Shown here piece by piece: positions 1 through 5,885 of a stretch of DNA of 5,885 bases. Each line of letters opens with the position of its first letter. The stretch's first letter is position 1. Under the pieces are notes generated by a model. It was given only the letters and a program-made list of their open reading frames with translations. It searched no databases and was not told the DNA's origin. The position numbers were made by a program, and so were the translations under genes. This DNA comes from CAZNVB01 sp964651495 (GTDB lineage Bacteria > Acidobacteriota > Aminicenantia > Aminicenantales > UBA8522): contig CAZYWP010000160.1 in the NCBI GenBank assembly GCA_964651495.1, positions 1 through 5,885 of the forward strand. Reading direction: 5' to 3'.

Positions 1-885
1 TATGCCCTGGATGTCAAGGACCGCAAGATCAAGGTGTTCGATAAGACGGGAAAATTTCTGCGCCTGATCGGCAAACCCGGCCAGGGCCCGGGTGAGCTGG
101 GAATTCCGGCCGGCATTCAGCTCACGGTCGACAATAACCTGGTGATCAGTGACGCCACCAACCAAAAGCTCTCTTTTTTCAAGCTTTCGGGCGAGCACAT
201 CAAGGATGTCTCCACCGCCGGGAGACTAGGATTCGTCAGTCTGTCCATCGATGCCCAGGGCAACTTTTTGGGGCAGGAGTTAGCCATCGCTCCCGGGAAC
301 GCTAAGATGTTCTATGAGATCAAGAAATTCGCTCCGGACCTCAAGCCGTTGTTCACCCTCGACAAAATTGAATTTGCCATTCCCCTCCCGGGTTCCAACA
401 CCAAGATCAATGCCCTGGAAATGATCTCCGTTTACCAGTTCGACCCGGCGGGAAACGTCTATTACGGCCACAGCGCGGCCTATGAGATCAAGATGTATGA
501 CCCGCAGGGCAAGCACATCCGGACGATCGAGAAGGAATTCACTCCCGAGAAAGTCACCCAGGAGGATATCGACGAAATGCTGGAAAGGATAGCGAGTGTC
601 CAGACGGGTACAAATTTGAAAGACCTCCTCACCTTTCCCGAGAAATTCCCCCCTTTTCAGAGCATTTTCCTCGACGATCAGGAACGGCTGTACGTGCGCA
701 CCTTCACCAAGGGAAAAGCAAAAGACGAGTGGGAGGTGGATGTCTTCGACGCCGAGGGCAAATTCATCGCCCTGCTCGTCACCAAGTCCGACCTCAGGCT
801 GATCAAGGAAGGCAAGGCCTACGGGATCGAGGAAACGGAAGACGGCTTCCGGGTGATCAAAAGGTATTCGCTTTCCGCGGAATAG
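1..885 (+). CDS. Six-bladed beta-propeller (NHL-like) protein, 5'-truncated
   Basis: The reading frame is open from base 1 to a TAG at 883-885, giving the last 294 residues; the true start lies left of the window. A GTG at 34 is internal, because the codons before it already encode good propeller sequence (YALDVKDRKIKVFD). NHL/propeller signs, numbered from base 1: repeated 'hydrophobic strand - VFD/MYD - x - x - GK - strand' units at about 10-24, 161-176 and 245-260, the loop GKPGQGPGEL at 24-33, and 'D-x-x-GN-hydrophobic' turns near 148-156. Residues 177-219 form a charged, probably helical insert between blades. About four to five blades are visible, so one or two and any signal peptide are missing. 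In the family such proteins are usually exported and act as binding scaffolds; no catalytic residues are evident and no specific function can be assigned. It converges on the barrel gene at 908-2554. Confidence 0.8.
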   Translation, partial: YALDVKDRKIKVFDKTGKFLRLIGKPGQGPGELGIPAGIQLTVDNNLVISDATNQKLSFFKLSGEHIKDVSTAGRLGFVSLSIDAQGNFLGQELAIAPGNAKMFYEIKKFAPDLKPLFTLDKIEFAIPLPGSNTKINALEMISVYQFDPAGNVYYGHSAAYEIKMYDPQGKHIRTIEKEFTPEKVTQEDIDEMLERIASVQTGTNLKDLLTFPEKFPPFQSIFLDDQERLYVRTFTKGKAKDEWEVDVFDAEGKFIALLVTKSDLRLIKEGKAYGIEETEDGFRVIKRYSLSAE

Positions 886-907
886 ATGGCGCCGGGTGCC
901 TCTCCGC

Positions 908-2554
908 CTACCAGCGCCAGACCAGAAGCGCCCACAAGCTCACTGGCTTGCGGATGGCTGGCTGGGCATCTGACCTTCCCTTGAACATCTCTCCCATGCC
1001 GGCGATTTCCGTTGAGATATTCTTGTCATAGTAGACCGGAAGATCAAGAAAAAGCCCCAGGGAAATCCTCTTTCCCGCCATCAGGCCGAAGGTCCCGCCG
1101 AACCACGATTCCCGGAGGGCGTTTTTTCGTTCCGCTTCTTTCGCGAAATCATAGGACTCCGCGTTTTTAACGTTGTCGCCGTAATATCTTTTTGTCCAGG
1201 CGAAGACCTGGTGGCTCCAGACGTCCAGGCTCATCAGGAAACCCCATCTTTCGACGAGCGGCAGCTCCAGGTCGGCTTCAGTGAAATTGATGAAGGTGAA
1301 TGTATGGCCATAGCTCGACCGCTCCCAGGAAGTTTCCCAGCCGATGTGGGCCCAGCCTGGTGAATAAACTTCCTGATCCCCCCAGACATCTCTGTAACCG
1401 TAATCTTTCCAGAAGAAGCTGGCCGAGGTGGCGATCCGGAAAAACCCGCCTCGGTCGAGGTCGAAGTGGAGAATCGGCAGAAGTTCCAGGGCGTAGGCGT
1501 TCTCCTTGTAGGAATCCAGGAGATCCGTCCCGCCGACGAGATAATTCTGCCGCAGGAAATCGGCCTCCGCCACGGCGCAGAGAAAAAGCTTGGCCTCCTG
1601 GATGTCCGTGATCTTGAAGAGCTCGGACGTGCGCAGGAAGGTCTTGGCCGCCTTGAGGCGGTAAGGGTCCTTGAGATACCGGTTCTCGGCTGAGGAAAAA
1701 CCGTACTCGTCGCCGTATTCCATGAGCTGGCGGAAGCGGAAGCCGAGCTTGTTCTCTCCGATGTCGGCTCCCAGGACGACGTCAAACTGCGAACCCTTGG
1801 TGCTGGTGTAGGAGTCTTCCCAGAAGGCGTCGATGTTCGTCTTGCTGCCGAAAATATGGTTGCATCCTTGAACCGTGGACCAGCCCCAGTTGAACCTATT
1901 CAAGCGCACGTCCTGGCCGTCCTTAGAAAAGCTGAGAGTGCCTTCGGGAGATCCTTCTCTGTAGCGCCTGTAGTTGAGCAGGATCCCGACCGGAACCCGC
2001 CTGATGGATGCGGCCGTAAGCAGTCCAAGGGAAAATTCTTCATTCCTCTGGGATAGATCGGATGAGAAAGGGATGACCGCACCGGGATTCTCGTAGGGGA
2101 CGGCCAGACCAGACGAGCGGAGGCTGAAGCTATCCAGCTTGCCGGAGACGAGCGGAATGATCCGGACGGATTTGAACTCGAAGACGTAGGTCGCCATCAT
2201 AATCTCCGGTGATATCCAGTTTCCTTTGAATCCGGCCTGAGCAGTTTGCCCGGAGGGGATGTTTTCCTCAACCGACTCTTCCGTGTTGACATAAGTCGGG
2301 CTCGGCGAAAGCTCGGGAATGTCGAGATGCCCCATCCAGCCGCGAGCCCTCAAATAGAAGAAGGAGAAACTTGAATTCAGCGCAAACTGCCTCGAATCTT
2401 GGGGGTAGGTCAGGAATGAGTAATAGGGGTTGGGGCCGATAAACCTCAGGCGGGCCTGCAGGCCTGACTGCAGGAGCAGACCCATCAGAAGGGCTGTTCT
2501 CAGCCTTTTTCCTCGCGCTCGGTTTTTGCCACGGAGCAGGGATCCGCTTCTCAT
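908..2554 (-). CDS. Predicted outer-membrane beta-barrel protein, unrecognised family
   Basis: A 548-residue protein with ATG at 2554-2552 and TAG at 910-908. The start is well supported by AAAAGGAGGT at 2572-2563, eight bases upstream. Residues 1-34 look like a Sec signal peptide: a long basic n-region (R2, R8, K10, R12, R14, K16, R17, R19), a hydrophobic core TALLMGLLLQSG, and LQA as a possible cleavage site after A34. There is no lipobox cysteine. The mature part is rich in Tyr, Phe, Trp and Gly and has many alternating polar/hydrophobic stretches typical of membrane beta-strands (for example FDVVLGADIGENKLGFRF and ESWFGGTFGLMAG), separated by charged loops. It ends in LWALLVWRW, an alternating strand with a terminal aromatic residue, as in barrels inserted by the BAM machinery. 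I see no plug domain, TonB box or POTRA repeat, so it is more likely a porin- or FadL-sized barrel of about 500 residues than a TonB-dependent receptor. Substrate and role are unknown. Confidence 0.75.
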   Translation of the reverse strand: MRSGSLLRGKNRARGKRLRTALLMGLLLQSGLQARLRFIGPNPYYSFLTYPQDSRQFALNSSFSFFYLRARGWMGHLDIPELSPSPTYVNTEESVEENIPSGQTAQAGFKGNWISPEIMMATYVFEFKSVRIIPLVSGKLDSFSLRSSGLAVPYENPGAVIPFSSDLSQRNEEFSLGLLTAASIRRVPVGILLNYRRYREGSPEGTLSFSKDGQDVRLNRFNWGWSTVQGCNHIFGSKTNIDAFWEDSYTSTKGSQFDVVLGADIGENKLGFRFRQLMEYGDEYGFSSAENRYLKDPYRLKAAKTFLRTSELFKITDIQEAKLFLCAVAEADFLRQNYLVGGTDLLDSYKENAYALELLPILHFDLDRGGFFRIATSASFFWKDYGYRDVWGDQEVYSPGWAHIGWETSWERSSYGHTFTFINFTEADLELPLVERWGFLMSLDVWSHQVFAWTKRYYGDNVKNAESYDFAKEAERKNALRESWFGGTFGLMAGKRISLGLFLDLPVYYDKNISTEIAGMGEMFKGRSDAQPAIRKPVSLWALLVWRW

Positions 2555-2562
2555 TGGATTTT

Positions 2563-2572
2563 ACCTCCTTTT
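2563..2572 (-). promoter_or_regulatory. Strong Shine-Dalgarno sequence of the barrel gene
   Basis: On the minus strand AAAAGGAGGT lies eight bases before the ATG at 2554. It contains the full AGGAGGT complement to the usual 16S rRNA 3' end, which fixes the start of the barrel gene and implies efficient translation initiation. Confidence 0.85.
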
Positions 2573-2626
2573 AGGCAGATTTCTTTTGGCTCTCCTCCAT
2601 GAAAGACATAGTCCCTTACTCTCTCT

Positions 2627-2654
2627 CTTATATTTAGTCGAAGATCGGGTCGAA
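2627..2654 (-). promoter_or_regulatory. Candidate sigma70-type promoter for the barrel gene
   Basis: Reading the minus strand, TATAAG (2632-2627; five of six matches to TATAAT) is preceded at a 16-base spacing by TTCGAC (2654-2649), a poor -35 match. Transcription would start near 2620 and leave a leader of about 65 bases. The A+T-rich core stands out from G+C-rich surroundings and sits in the 134-base space between the phosphatase stop and the barrel start, which is where an independent promoter would be expected. TTCGAC occurs again at 2642-2637, twelve bases on, so the site could also hold a repeated operator. This is a by-eye call only. Confidence 0.35.
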
Positions 2655-2688
2655 ATCCCTACGGGGGAAGGACCGATGAAACCAGGTG

Positions 2689-3354
2689 TTATCTTGGAGA
2701 AGGATTCACTAGCCGGATGATATGAAGGACCGTGATCTCGGTGAAGTCCTTAACGACGAGATCGGTCTCAACGAGACGGTCGGGCGGGAGCGTCGTGGCG
2801 ACGCCGACGACCTTCATCCCGGCGCGGCGTCCGGCCTCGATCCCGGCCAGGGCATCTTCGAAGACCACGCAGGCCGCCGGCTCACAGCCGAGTTCGCGGG
2901 CGGATTTGAGGTAAATTTCCGGGTCCGGTTTGCCCTTTCTGACTCCCGCTGCATCAATCACCAGGTCAAAACAGTCCCGGAAACCCAGACCATCCAGAAG
3001 GAAATCCACGTTGCTCTTCGGGGCGGAGGTGGCGACGGCAGTCCTGATCCCGGCTTTTCTCAGCCCTTTTAGCAGGTCGTGGAGTCCGGGCAGGGGAGCC
3101 ATGTCCCCGGCATACAGCTCTCGATACAACCCCTCCTTTTCTTCTCCATAACGATCCACTTCCTCCGGGGTGAGAGCCCGGCCGAAAACAAAGCCCATTA
3201 GGTCGGCGTTTGTTTTTCCGTAGTGCGGGGTGACATCCCCGATTTCCAGGTGCGGCGCATGCTTCCGAATGAACAGCTCCCAGGCCTGGGTGTGGTAGCC
3301 CATGTTATCGGAGATCACCCCGTCCATATCGAAGATGGCGCCCATCCGTTTCAT
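2689..3354 (-). CDS. HAD-superfamily hydrolase, beta-phosphoglucomutase-like phosphatase
   Basis: A 221-residue cytoplasmic enzyme, the usual length for beta-phosphoglucomutase and its phosphatase relatives (HAD subfamily IA). All four HAD motifs are present: motif I FDMDGV with nucleophile D9 and acid/base D11; motif II VATSA (T109/S110); motif III GKPDPE with K142; motif IV VVFEDALAG with E166 and D167 for magnesium. Residues about 15-90 form the helical cap, including YHTQAW with H21, the position of the hinge histidine of beta-phosphoglucomutase. The arginine that binds the second phosphate in the mutase (motif GVSRED) seems replaced by GKTNAD at 46-51, which favours a sugar-phosphate phosphatase over a mutase. 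The substrate cannot be named. ATG 3354 was chosen; ATG 3345 and GTG 3360 are alternatives, because the ribosome binding site may lie in the N gap. The stop is TAA at 2691-2689. It lies 134 bases upstream of the barrel gene on the same strand and is divergent from gatE. Confidence 0.85.
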   Translation of the reverse strand: MKRMGAIFDMDGVISDNMGYHTQAWELFIRKHAPHLEIGDVTPHYGKTNADLMGFVFGRALTPEEVDRYGEEKEGLYRELYAGDMAPLPGLHDLLKGLRKAGIRTAVATSAPKSNVDFLLDGLGFRDCFDLVIDAAGVRKGKPDPEIYLKSARELGCEPAACVVFEDALAGIEAGRRAGMKVVGVATTLPPDRLVETDLVVKDFTEITVLHIIRLVNPSPR

Positions 3355-3364
3355 CCCCACGGGT

Positions 3365-3464
3365 NNNNNNNNNNNNNNNNNNNNNNNNNNNNNNNNNNNN
3401 NNNNNNNNNNNNNNNNNNNNNNNNNNNNNNNNNNNNNNNNNNNNNNNNNNNNNNNNNNNNNNNN
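3365..3464. other. Assembly gap of exactly 100 N (scaffold join)
   Basis: One hundred consecutive N, the conventional placeholder for a gap of unknown size. It separates the start of the phosphatase gene (minus strand, from 3354) from the start of gatE (plus strand, 3466), so it hides the divergent promoters and both ribosome binding sites and could hide further genes. No frame read across it is meaningful. Linkage of the left part (1-3364) and the right part (3465-5885) depends on read-pair evidence not visible here. Confidence 0.98.
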
Positions 3465-3465
3465 C

Positions 3466-5394
3466 ATGCCCAGGATCTTCGATTACGGTGAGCTCAAGGA
3501 GCGGGACTATCACGAGATCGGGTTCAAGTCCGGCCTCGAGATCCACCAGCAGCTCAAGACCAAGAAAAAGCTCTTCTGCCGCTGCCCGGCCGGGGAGTAC
3601 TACGAAAACTACGATGCCGAAGTGCTCCGCCATATGCGGCCCACCCTCTCCGAGCTGGGGGAGTACGACGGCACCGCTCTGATGGAGTTTAAGACCCGCA
3701 AAGAGATCATCTACCAACTCAACGCGCGCAATGTCTGCACTTACGAGATGGACGATACCCCTCCTTTCGAGCTCAACCAGGAAGCCCTCGACATCGCCCT
3801 GGAGATGACGCTGCTCCTCAACTGCAACATCGTCGGCGAGCTCCACATCGCCCGCAAGCAGTATCTCGACGGCAGCATCCCGGCCGGTTTCCAGCGCACC
3901 ACCATCCTCGGGACGGACGGCTGGGTCCCGTACCGGGACAGGCGCATCCGAATCCGCCAGCTCGGGCTGGAGGAAGATGCCTGCCGGGAGGTCAGCGACC
4001 GGGGACACAGCAGAGTCTACAAAACCGATCGATTAAGTATCCCTTTGATCGAGACTGTAACCTACCCGGACATGCGGGCCCCCTGGGAAGTGGCGGAGGT
4101 GGCCGAACTGCTGCGCCAGCTGGCCCGGTGCACCGCTAAGGTCAGGACCGGGATCGGCCGAGCCCGCCAGGACGTCAACGTCAGCGTCGAGGGCGGCACG
4201 CGGGTCGAGATCAAGGGGGTGGACCGCATCCCCTACATCCCGCGTCTGACCCATTTCGAGGCTTTGAGACAGGCCAACCTGCTCGAGCTCAGGGAGGAGC
4301 TGCGGAAGAGAGGGGTCACCCCGGTGACCCTGAAGACGGAGACGGCCGAAGTCTCCGGACTTTTAAAAAATACGCCCTTCTCTTCCATCCTCCGCGCCCT
4401 GGAAAGGCGTTGGCAAGTGAGGGCCGTCCGGCTCTCCGAATTCAGGGGGCTGCTGAGGTTCCCTCTCCAGCCCGGGCGCGATTTCGCCGCCGAGGTTTCC
4501 GACCGGGTCCGAGTCATCGCCTGCCTGGACGAGCTTCCCAATATCATCCATTCCGATATGATGGACAACCCGCTCACCCCGGCCGAGTGGAAGAAGGTCG
4601 GCTCGGCCCTGAAGGCCAAAAAAGACGATGCCGTCGTCCTCGTCTGGGGTGACGCCAAGGATGCCGAGACGGCTGTCGGCGAAATCGTCATCCGGGCCAG
4701 AGAAGCGGCCGAGGGCATTCCCAACGAGACACGCCAGGCCTTCCCCTCCGGGATCAACGGGTTCGAGAGAATCCTTCCCGGCCCGGACCGCATGTATCCC
4801 GATACCGACATGCCGCCCGTGCCGCTGGCCGAGGAGCGAATCGAGCGGGCCAGGGGCCGGCTCCCCCTCACGCCCTGGGAGCGGCGCGATAGCTACCGTA
4901 AGCTGGGGCTCTCCGCCGAGGTCGTCGAGAGCCTGGTTTCCGACGCCCGGGCCCCCCTTTTCCAAAAAGTTGTCGAGAGGTTCTCGGTCAACCCGACTCT
5001 GGCGGCGGTGATCTTGGGGCAGATGCTGAAGTCGCTCGGACGAAAGGGATTTGCCGTAGCCGCCCTGGAGGAGCCCTCGCTTATAGATCTGTTCGGAAGG
5101 TTTGTCGCCGGCGAATTCGGCCGCGAGGCTTTCCCGGATGTCTTGAAGATGATGGCCGCCGAGGACATGCCGCCGGCTGGCGCCATCGCCAAACTGAGAA
5201 TTTTCCGGCTGGGGGACGAGGATGTTCGCGAGATCGTCCAGATCGTCGCCCGGATCGAGAGAACCCTCGACCCTCACGATCCGGCCAAGAAATTTCGCTA
5301 CCTGATGGGGGTCTTGATGGCCGAGCTGAGGGGGAAGGTGGACGGCGCGAAAGCGGCGGCTCTCCTCGGGGAGGCGCTCGAAGCGGACGCTTGA
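3466..5394 (+). CDS. gatE: Glu-tRNA(Gln) amidotransferase subunit E (archaeal-type GatDE)
   Basis: A 642-residue protein that, with GatD, converts Glu-tRNA(Gln) to Gln-tRNA(Gln): GatE phosphorylates the glutamyl group with ATP and amidates it with ammonia channelled from GatD. The GatB/GatE cradle domain covers about residues 15-285, with GLEIHQQL at 23-30, a CxC pair (C38, C40) where the family binds zinc, LDGSIPAGFQRT at 134-145, LEEDAC at 168-173 and IPLIETVTYPDMRAP at 192-206. Residues about 286-420 fit the AspRS-like GAD insertion that separates GatE from bacterial GatB. ETRQAFPSGINGFERILPGP (421-440) and DRMYPDTDMPP follow, then a helical and YqeY-like tRNA-binding tail from about 460 to the end. 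Length is close to archaeal GatE (about 620-640). The ATG is two bases after the gap, so a start further upstream cannot be excluded; the N-terminus is already somewhat longer before GLEIH than in archaeal homologues I recall. gatD follows after 18 bases. Confidence 0.93.
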   Translation: MPRIFDYGELKERDYHEIGFKSGLEIHQQLKTKKKLFCRCPAGEYYENYDAEVLRHMRPTLSELGEYDGTALMEFKTRKEIIYQLNARNVCTYEMDDTPPFELNQEALDIALEMTLLLNCNIVGELHIARKQYLDGSIPAGFQRTTILGTDGWVPYRDRRIRIRQLGLEEDACREVSDRGHSRVYKTDRLSIPLIETVTYPDMRAPWEVAEVAELLRQLARCTAKVRTGIGRARQDVNVSVEGGTRVEIKGVDRIPYIPRLTHFEALRQANLLELREELRKRGVTPVTLKTETAEVSGLLKNTPFSSILRALERRWQVRAVRLSEFRGLLRFPLQPGRDFAAEVSDRVRVIACLDELPNIIHSDMMDNPLTPAEWKKVGSALKAKKDDAVVLVWGDAKDAETAVGEIVIRAREAAEGIPNETRQAFPSGINGFERILPGPDRMYPDTDMPPVPLAEERIERARGRLPLTPWERRDSYRKLGLSAEVVESLVSDARAPLFQKVVERFSVNPTLAAVILGQMLKSLGRKGFAVAALEEPSLIDLFGRFVAGEFGREAFPDVLKMMAAEDMPPAGAIAKLRIFRLGDEDVREIVQIVARIERTLDPHDPAKKFRYLMGVLMAELRGKVDGAKAAALLGEALEADA

Positions 5395-5401
5395 CCGGAC
5401 C

Positions 5402-5411
5402 GGGAAGGAGA
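5402..5411 (+). promoter_or_regulatory. Shine-Dalgarno region of gatD
   Basis: GGGAAGGAGA lies in the 18-base space between the gatE stop and gatD. AAGGAG (5405-5410) is only two bases from ATG 5413 and 14 from ATG 5425, neither ideal; GGGA (5402-5405) is seven bases from ATG 5413. The site shows that gatD is translated from its own ribosome binding site within a gatE-gatD operon, but it does not decide between the two in-frame starts. Confidence 0.55.
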
Positions 5412-5412
5412 G

Positions 5413-5885
5413 ATGAGCGCGGACATGAGCGATATCTATAAAGGCTACCGGGGGGACGCCCTGGCCCTCCTCAAAGCGCACGGCGTCAGGGTCTGGAGCG
5501 ACGCCGATGTAACGACCAGGCGCGGCGCCTTCACCGGGATCATCCTGCCGCGCTCCGAGACGGCTGACGACCAGCACATCGTCCTCAAGCTGCGCAACGG
5601 TTATAACGTCGGCATCACGGTGCAGACGGTCACCGAGATCAGGGAGATCGGCTACAAAGAAGCCCACTACAAGATCCCGGAGAAGGAATTTCCCTATGAC
5701 CCGAAGAAGCCGCGGGTGAAGCTCCTCGGGACGGGGGGGACGATCGCCAGCCGTCTGGATTATCGGACGGGAGCGGTCATCCCGGCCTTCACGCCGGGCG
5801 AACTTTACGGCTCGGTGCCCGAGCTGGCCGACATCTGCAACCTTGAGACCGAGAAGCTCTACGGCGTCTTCAGCGAGAACATGGG
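5413..5885 (+). CDS. gatD: Glu-tRNA(Gln) amidotransferase subunit D (GatD), 3'-truncated
   Basis: The first 157 codons of GatD, the asparaginase-like subunit that hydrolyses glutamine and passes ammonia to GatE. Residues about 1-90 form the small N-terminal domain specific to GatD and absent from ordinary asparaginases, with DDQHIVLKLRNGYNVGI near its middle, a close match to the archaeal GatD pattern. The asparaginase fold starts at about 101, with LLGTGGTIASRLDYRTGAV at 104-122; T110 in GGTIAS is the expected catalytic threonine. The next segment (PAFTPGELYGSVPEL and FSENM) also follows archaeal GatD. The remaining roughly 270-300 residues, with the second threonine and the lysine/aspartate of the active site, lie beyond the right edge. 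ATG 5413 is annotated; ATG 5425, giving MSDIYKGYRG, is equally plausible by homology. It is in an operon with gatE. Confidence 0.92.
   Translation, partial: MSADMSDIYKGYRGDALALLKAHGVRVWSDADVTTRRGAFTGIILPRSETADDQHIVLKLRNGYNVGITVQTVTEIREIGYKEAHYKIPEKEFPYDPKKPRVKLLGTGGTIASRLDYRTGAVIPAFTPGELYGSVPELADICNLETEKLYGVFSENM

Noticed and set aside
1234..1785. Minus-strand open frame of 183 codons inside the barrel gene in another frame
   Set aside because: The product is Ser/Pro/Thr/Arg-biased low complexity, the barrel frame is continuous and well supported, and no ribosome binding site is evident.
2655..2690. Possible terminator after the phosphatase gene
   Set aside because: The only pairing is a four-base TCCC/GGGA stem with a five-base loop and no T-run; it is too weak to call.
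3328..3483. Nine-base inverted repeat ATCGAAGAT / ATCTTCGAT on either side of the gap
   Set aside because: Each copy encodes Ile-Phe-Asp near the N-terminus of its protein (IFDMDG and IFDYGE). Coding coincidence explains it, and nine bases is short.
2689..4008. Minus-strand open frame of 439 codons running from the phosphatase through the N gap into antisense gatE
   Set aside because: N codons have no stops, so the frame is joined artificially. Only 2689-3354 has HAD motifs; the part right of the gap is antisense to gatE and is low-complexity.
3223..5394. Plus-strand open frame of 723 codons extending gatE leftward through the gap
   Set aside because: The left segment is antisense to the phosphatase and the middle is N. 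GatE homology begins right after the ATG at 3466.
4363..5667. Minus-strand open frame of 434 codons opposite gatE and gatD
   Set aside because: It is a mirror of two clear genes in G+C-rich DNA, rich in Gly, Asp, Arg and Pro with no recognisable domain. It spans the gatE-gatD junction, as a shadow frame would.
5733..5739. Seven-G tract at the catalytic GTGGT codons of gatD as a slippage or sequencing-error site
   Set aside because: The frame is intact on both sides and the family motif reads through correctly, so there is no sign of a frameshift.

Overview
The window reads as a scaffold fragment from a diderm (Gram-negative-type) bacterium, most likely an uncultured lineage assembled from a metagenome. 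The evidence is a large secreted protein with the layout of an outer-membrane beta-barrel, a six-bladed beta-propeller protein of the kind abundant in Acidobacteriota and Aminicenantes genomes, strong Shine-Dalgarno sequences, moderately high G+C, and a run of exactly 100 N that looks like a scaffold join. The taxonomic idea (Candidatus Aminicenantes or a relative) comes from gene content and memory of those genomes. It is an inference, not a match I could test.

Layout, left to right: (1) the C-terminal 294 codons of a beta-propeller (NHL-like) protein, plus strand, running in from the left edge and ending at 885; (2) a 548-residue predicted outer-membrane barrel of no family I recognise, minus strand, 908-2554, convergent with the propeller gene and only 22 bases from it; (3) a 134-base leader (2555-2688) carrying that gene's strong ribosome binding site and a candidate promoter; (4) a 221-residue HAD-family phosphatase/beta-phosphoglucomutase-like enzyme, minus strand, 2689-3354; (5) the 100-N gap, 3365-3464, which hides the divergent start region; (6) gatE, plus strand, complete or nearly so, 3466-5394; (7) the first 157 codons of gatD, plus strand, 5413 to the right edge.

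The most notable content is gatE-gatD. These encode the two subunits of GatDE, the Glu-tRNA(Gln) amidotransferase normally described as archaeal: GatD is an asparaginase-like subunit that releases ammonia from glutamine, and GatE activates Glu-tRNA(Gln) and converts it to Gln-tRNA(Gln). An apparent bacterial barrel protein on the same scaffold points either to a bacterial lineage that carries the archaeal-type enzyme or to a mis-join at the N gap. The sequence alone does not settle which. The two sides of the gap share no gene, so the barrel/propeller evidence for a bacterium formally applies only to bases 1-3364.

No tRNA, rRNA, CRISPR array, insertion sequence or prophage gene was seen. There is no gene-free stretch over 300 bases; the longest non-coding part is the 134-base leader, apart from the gap of unknown true length.
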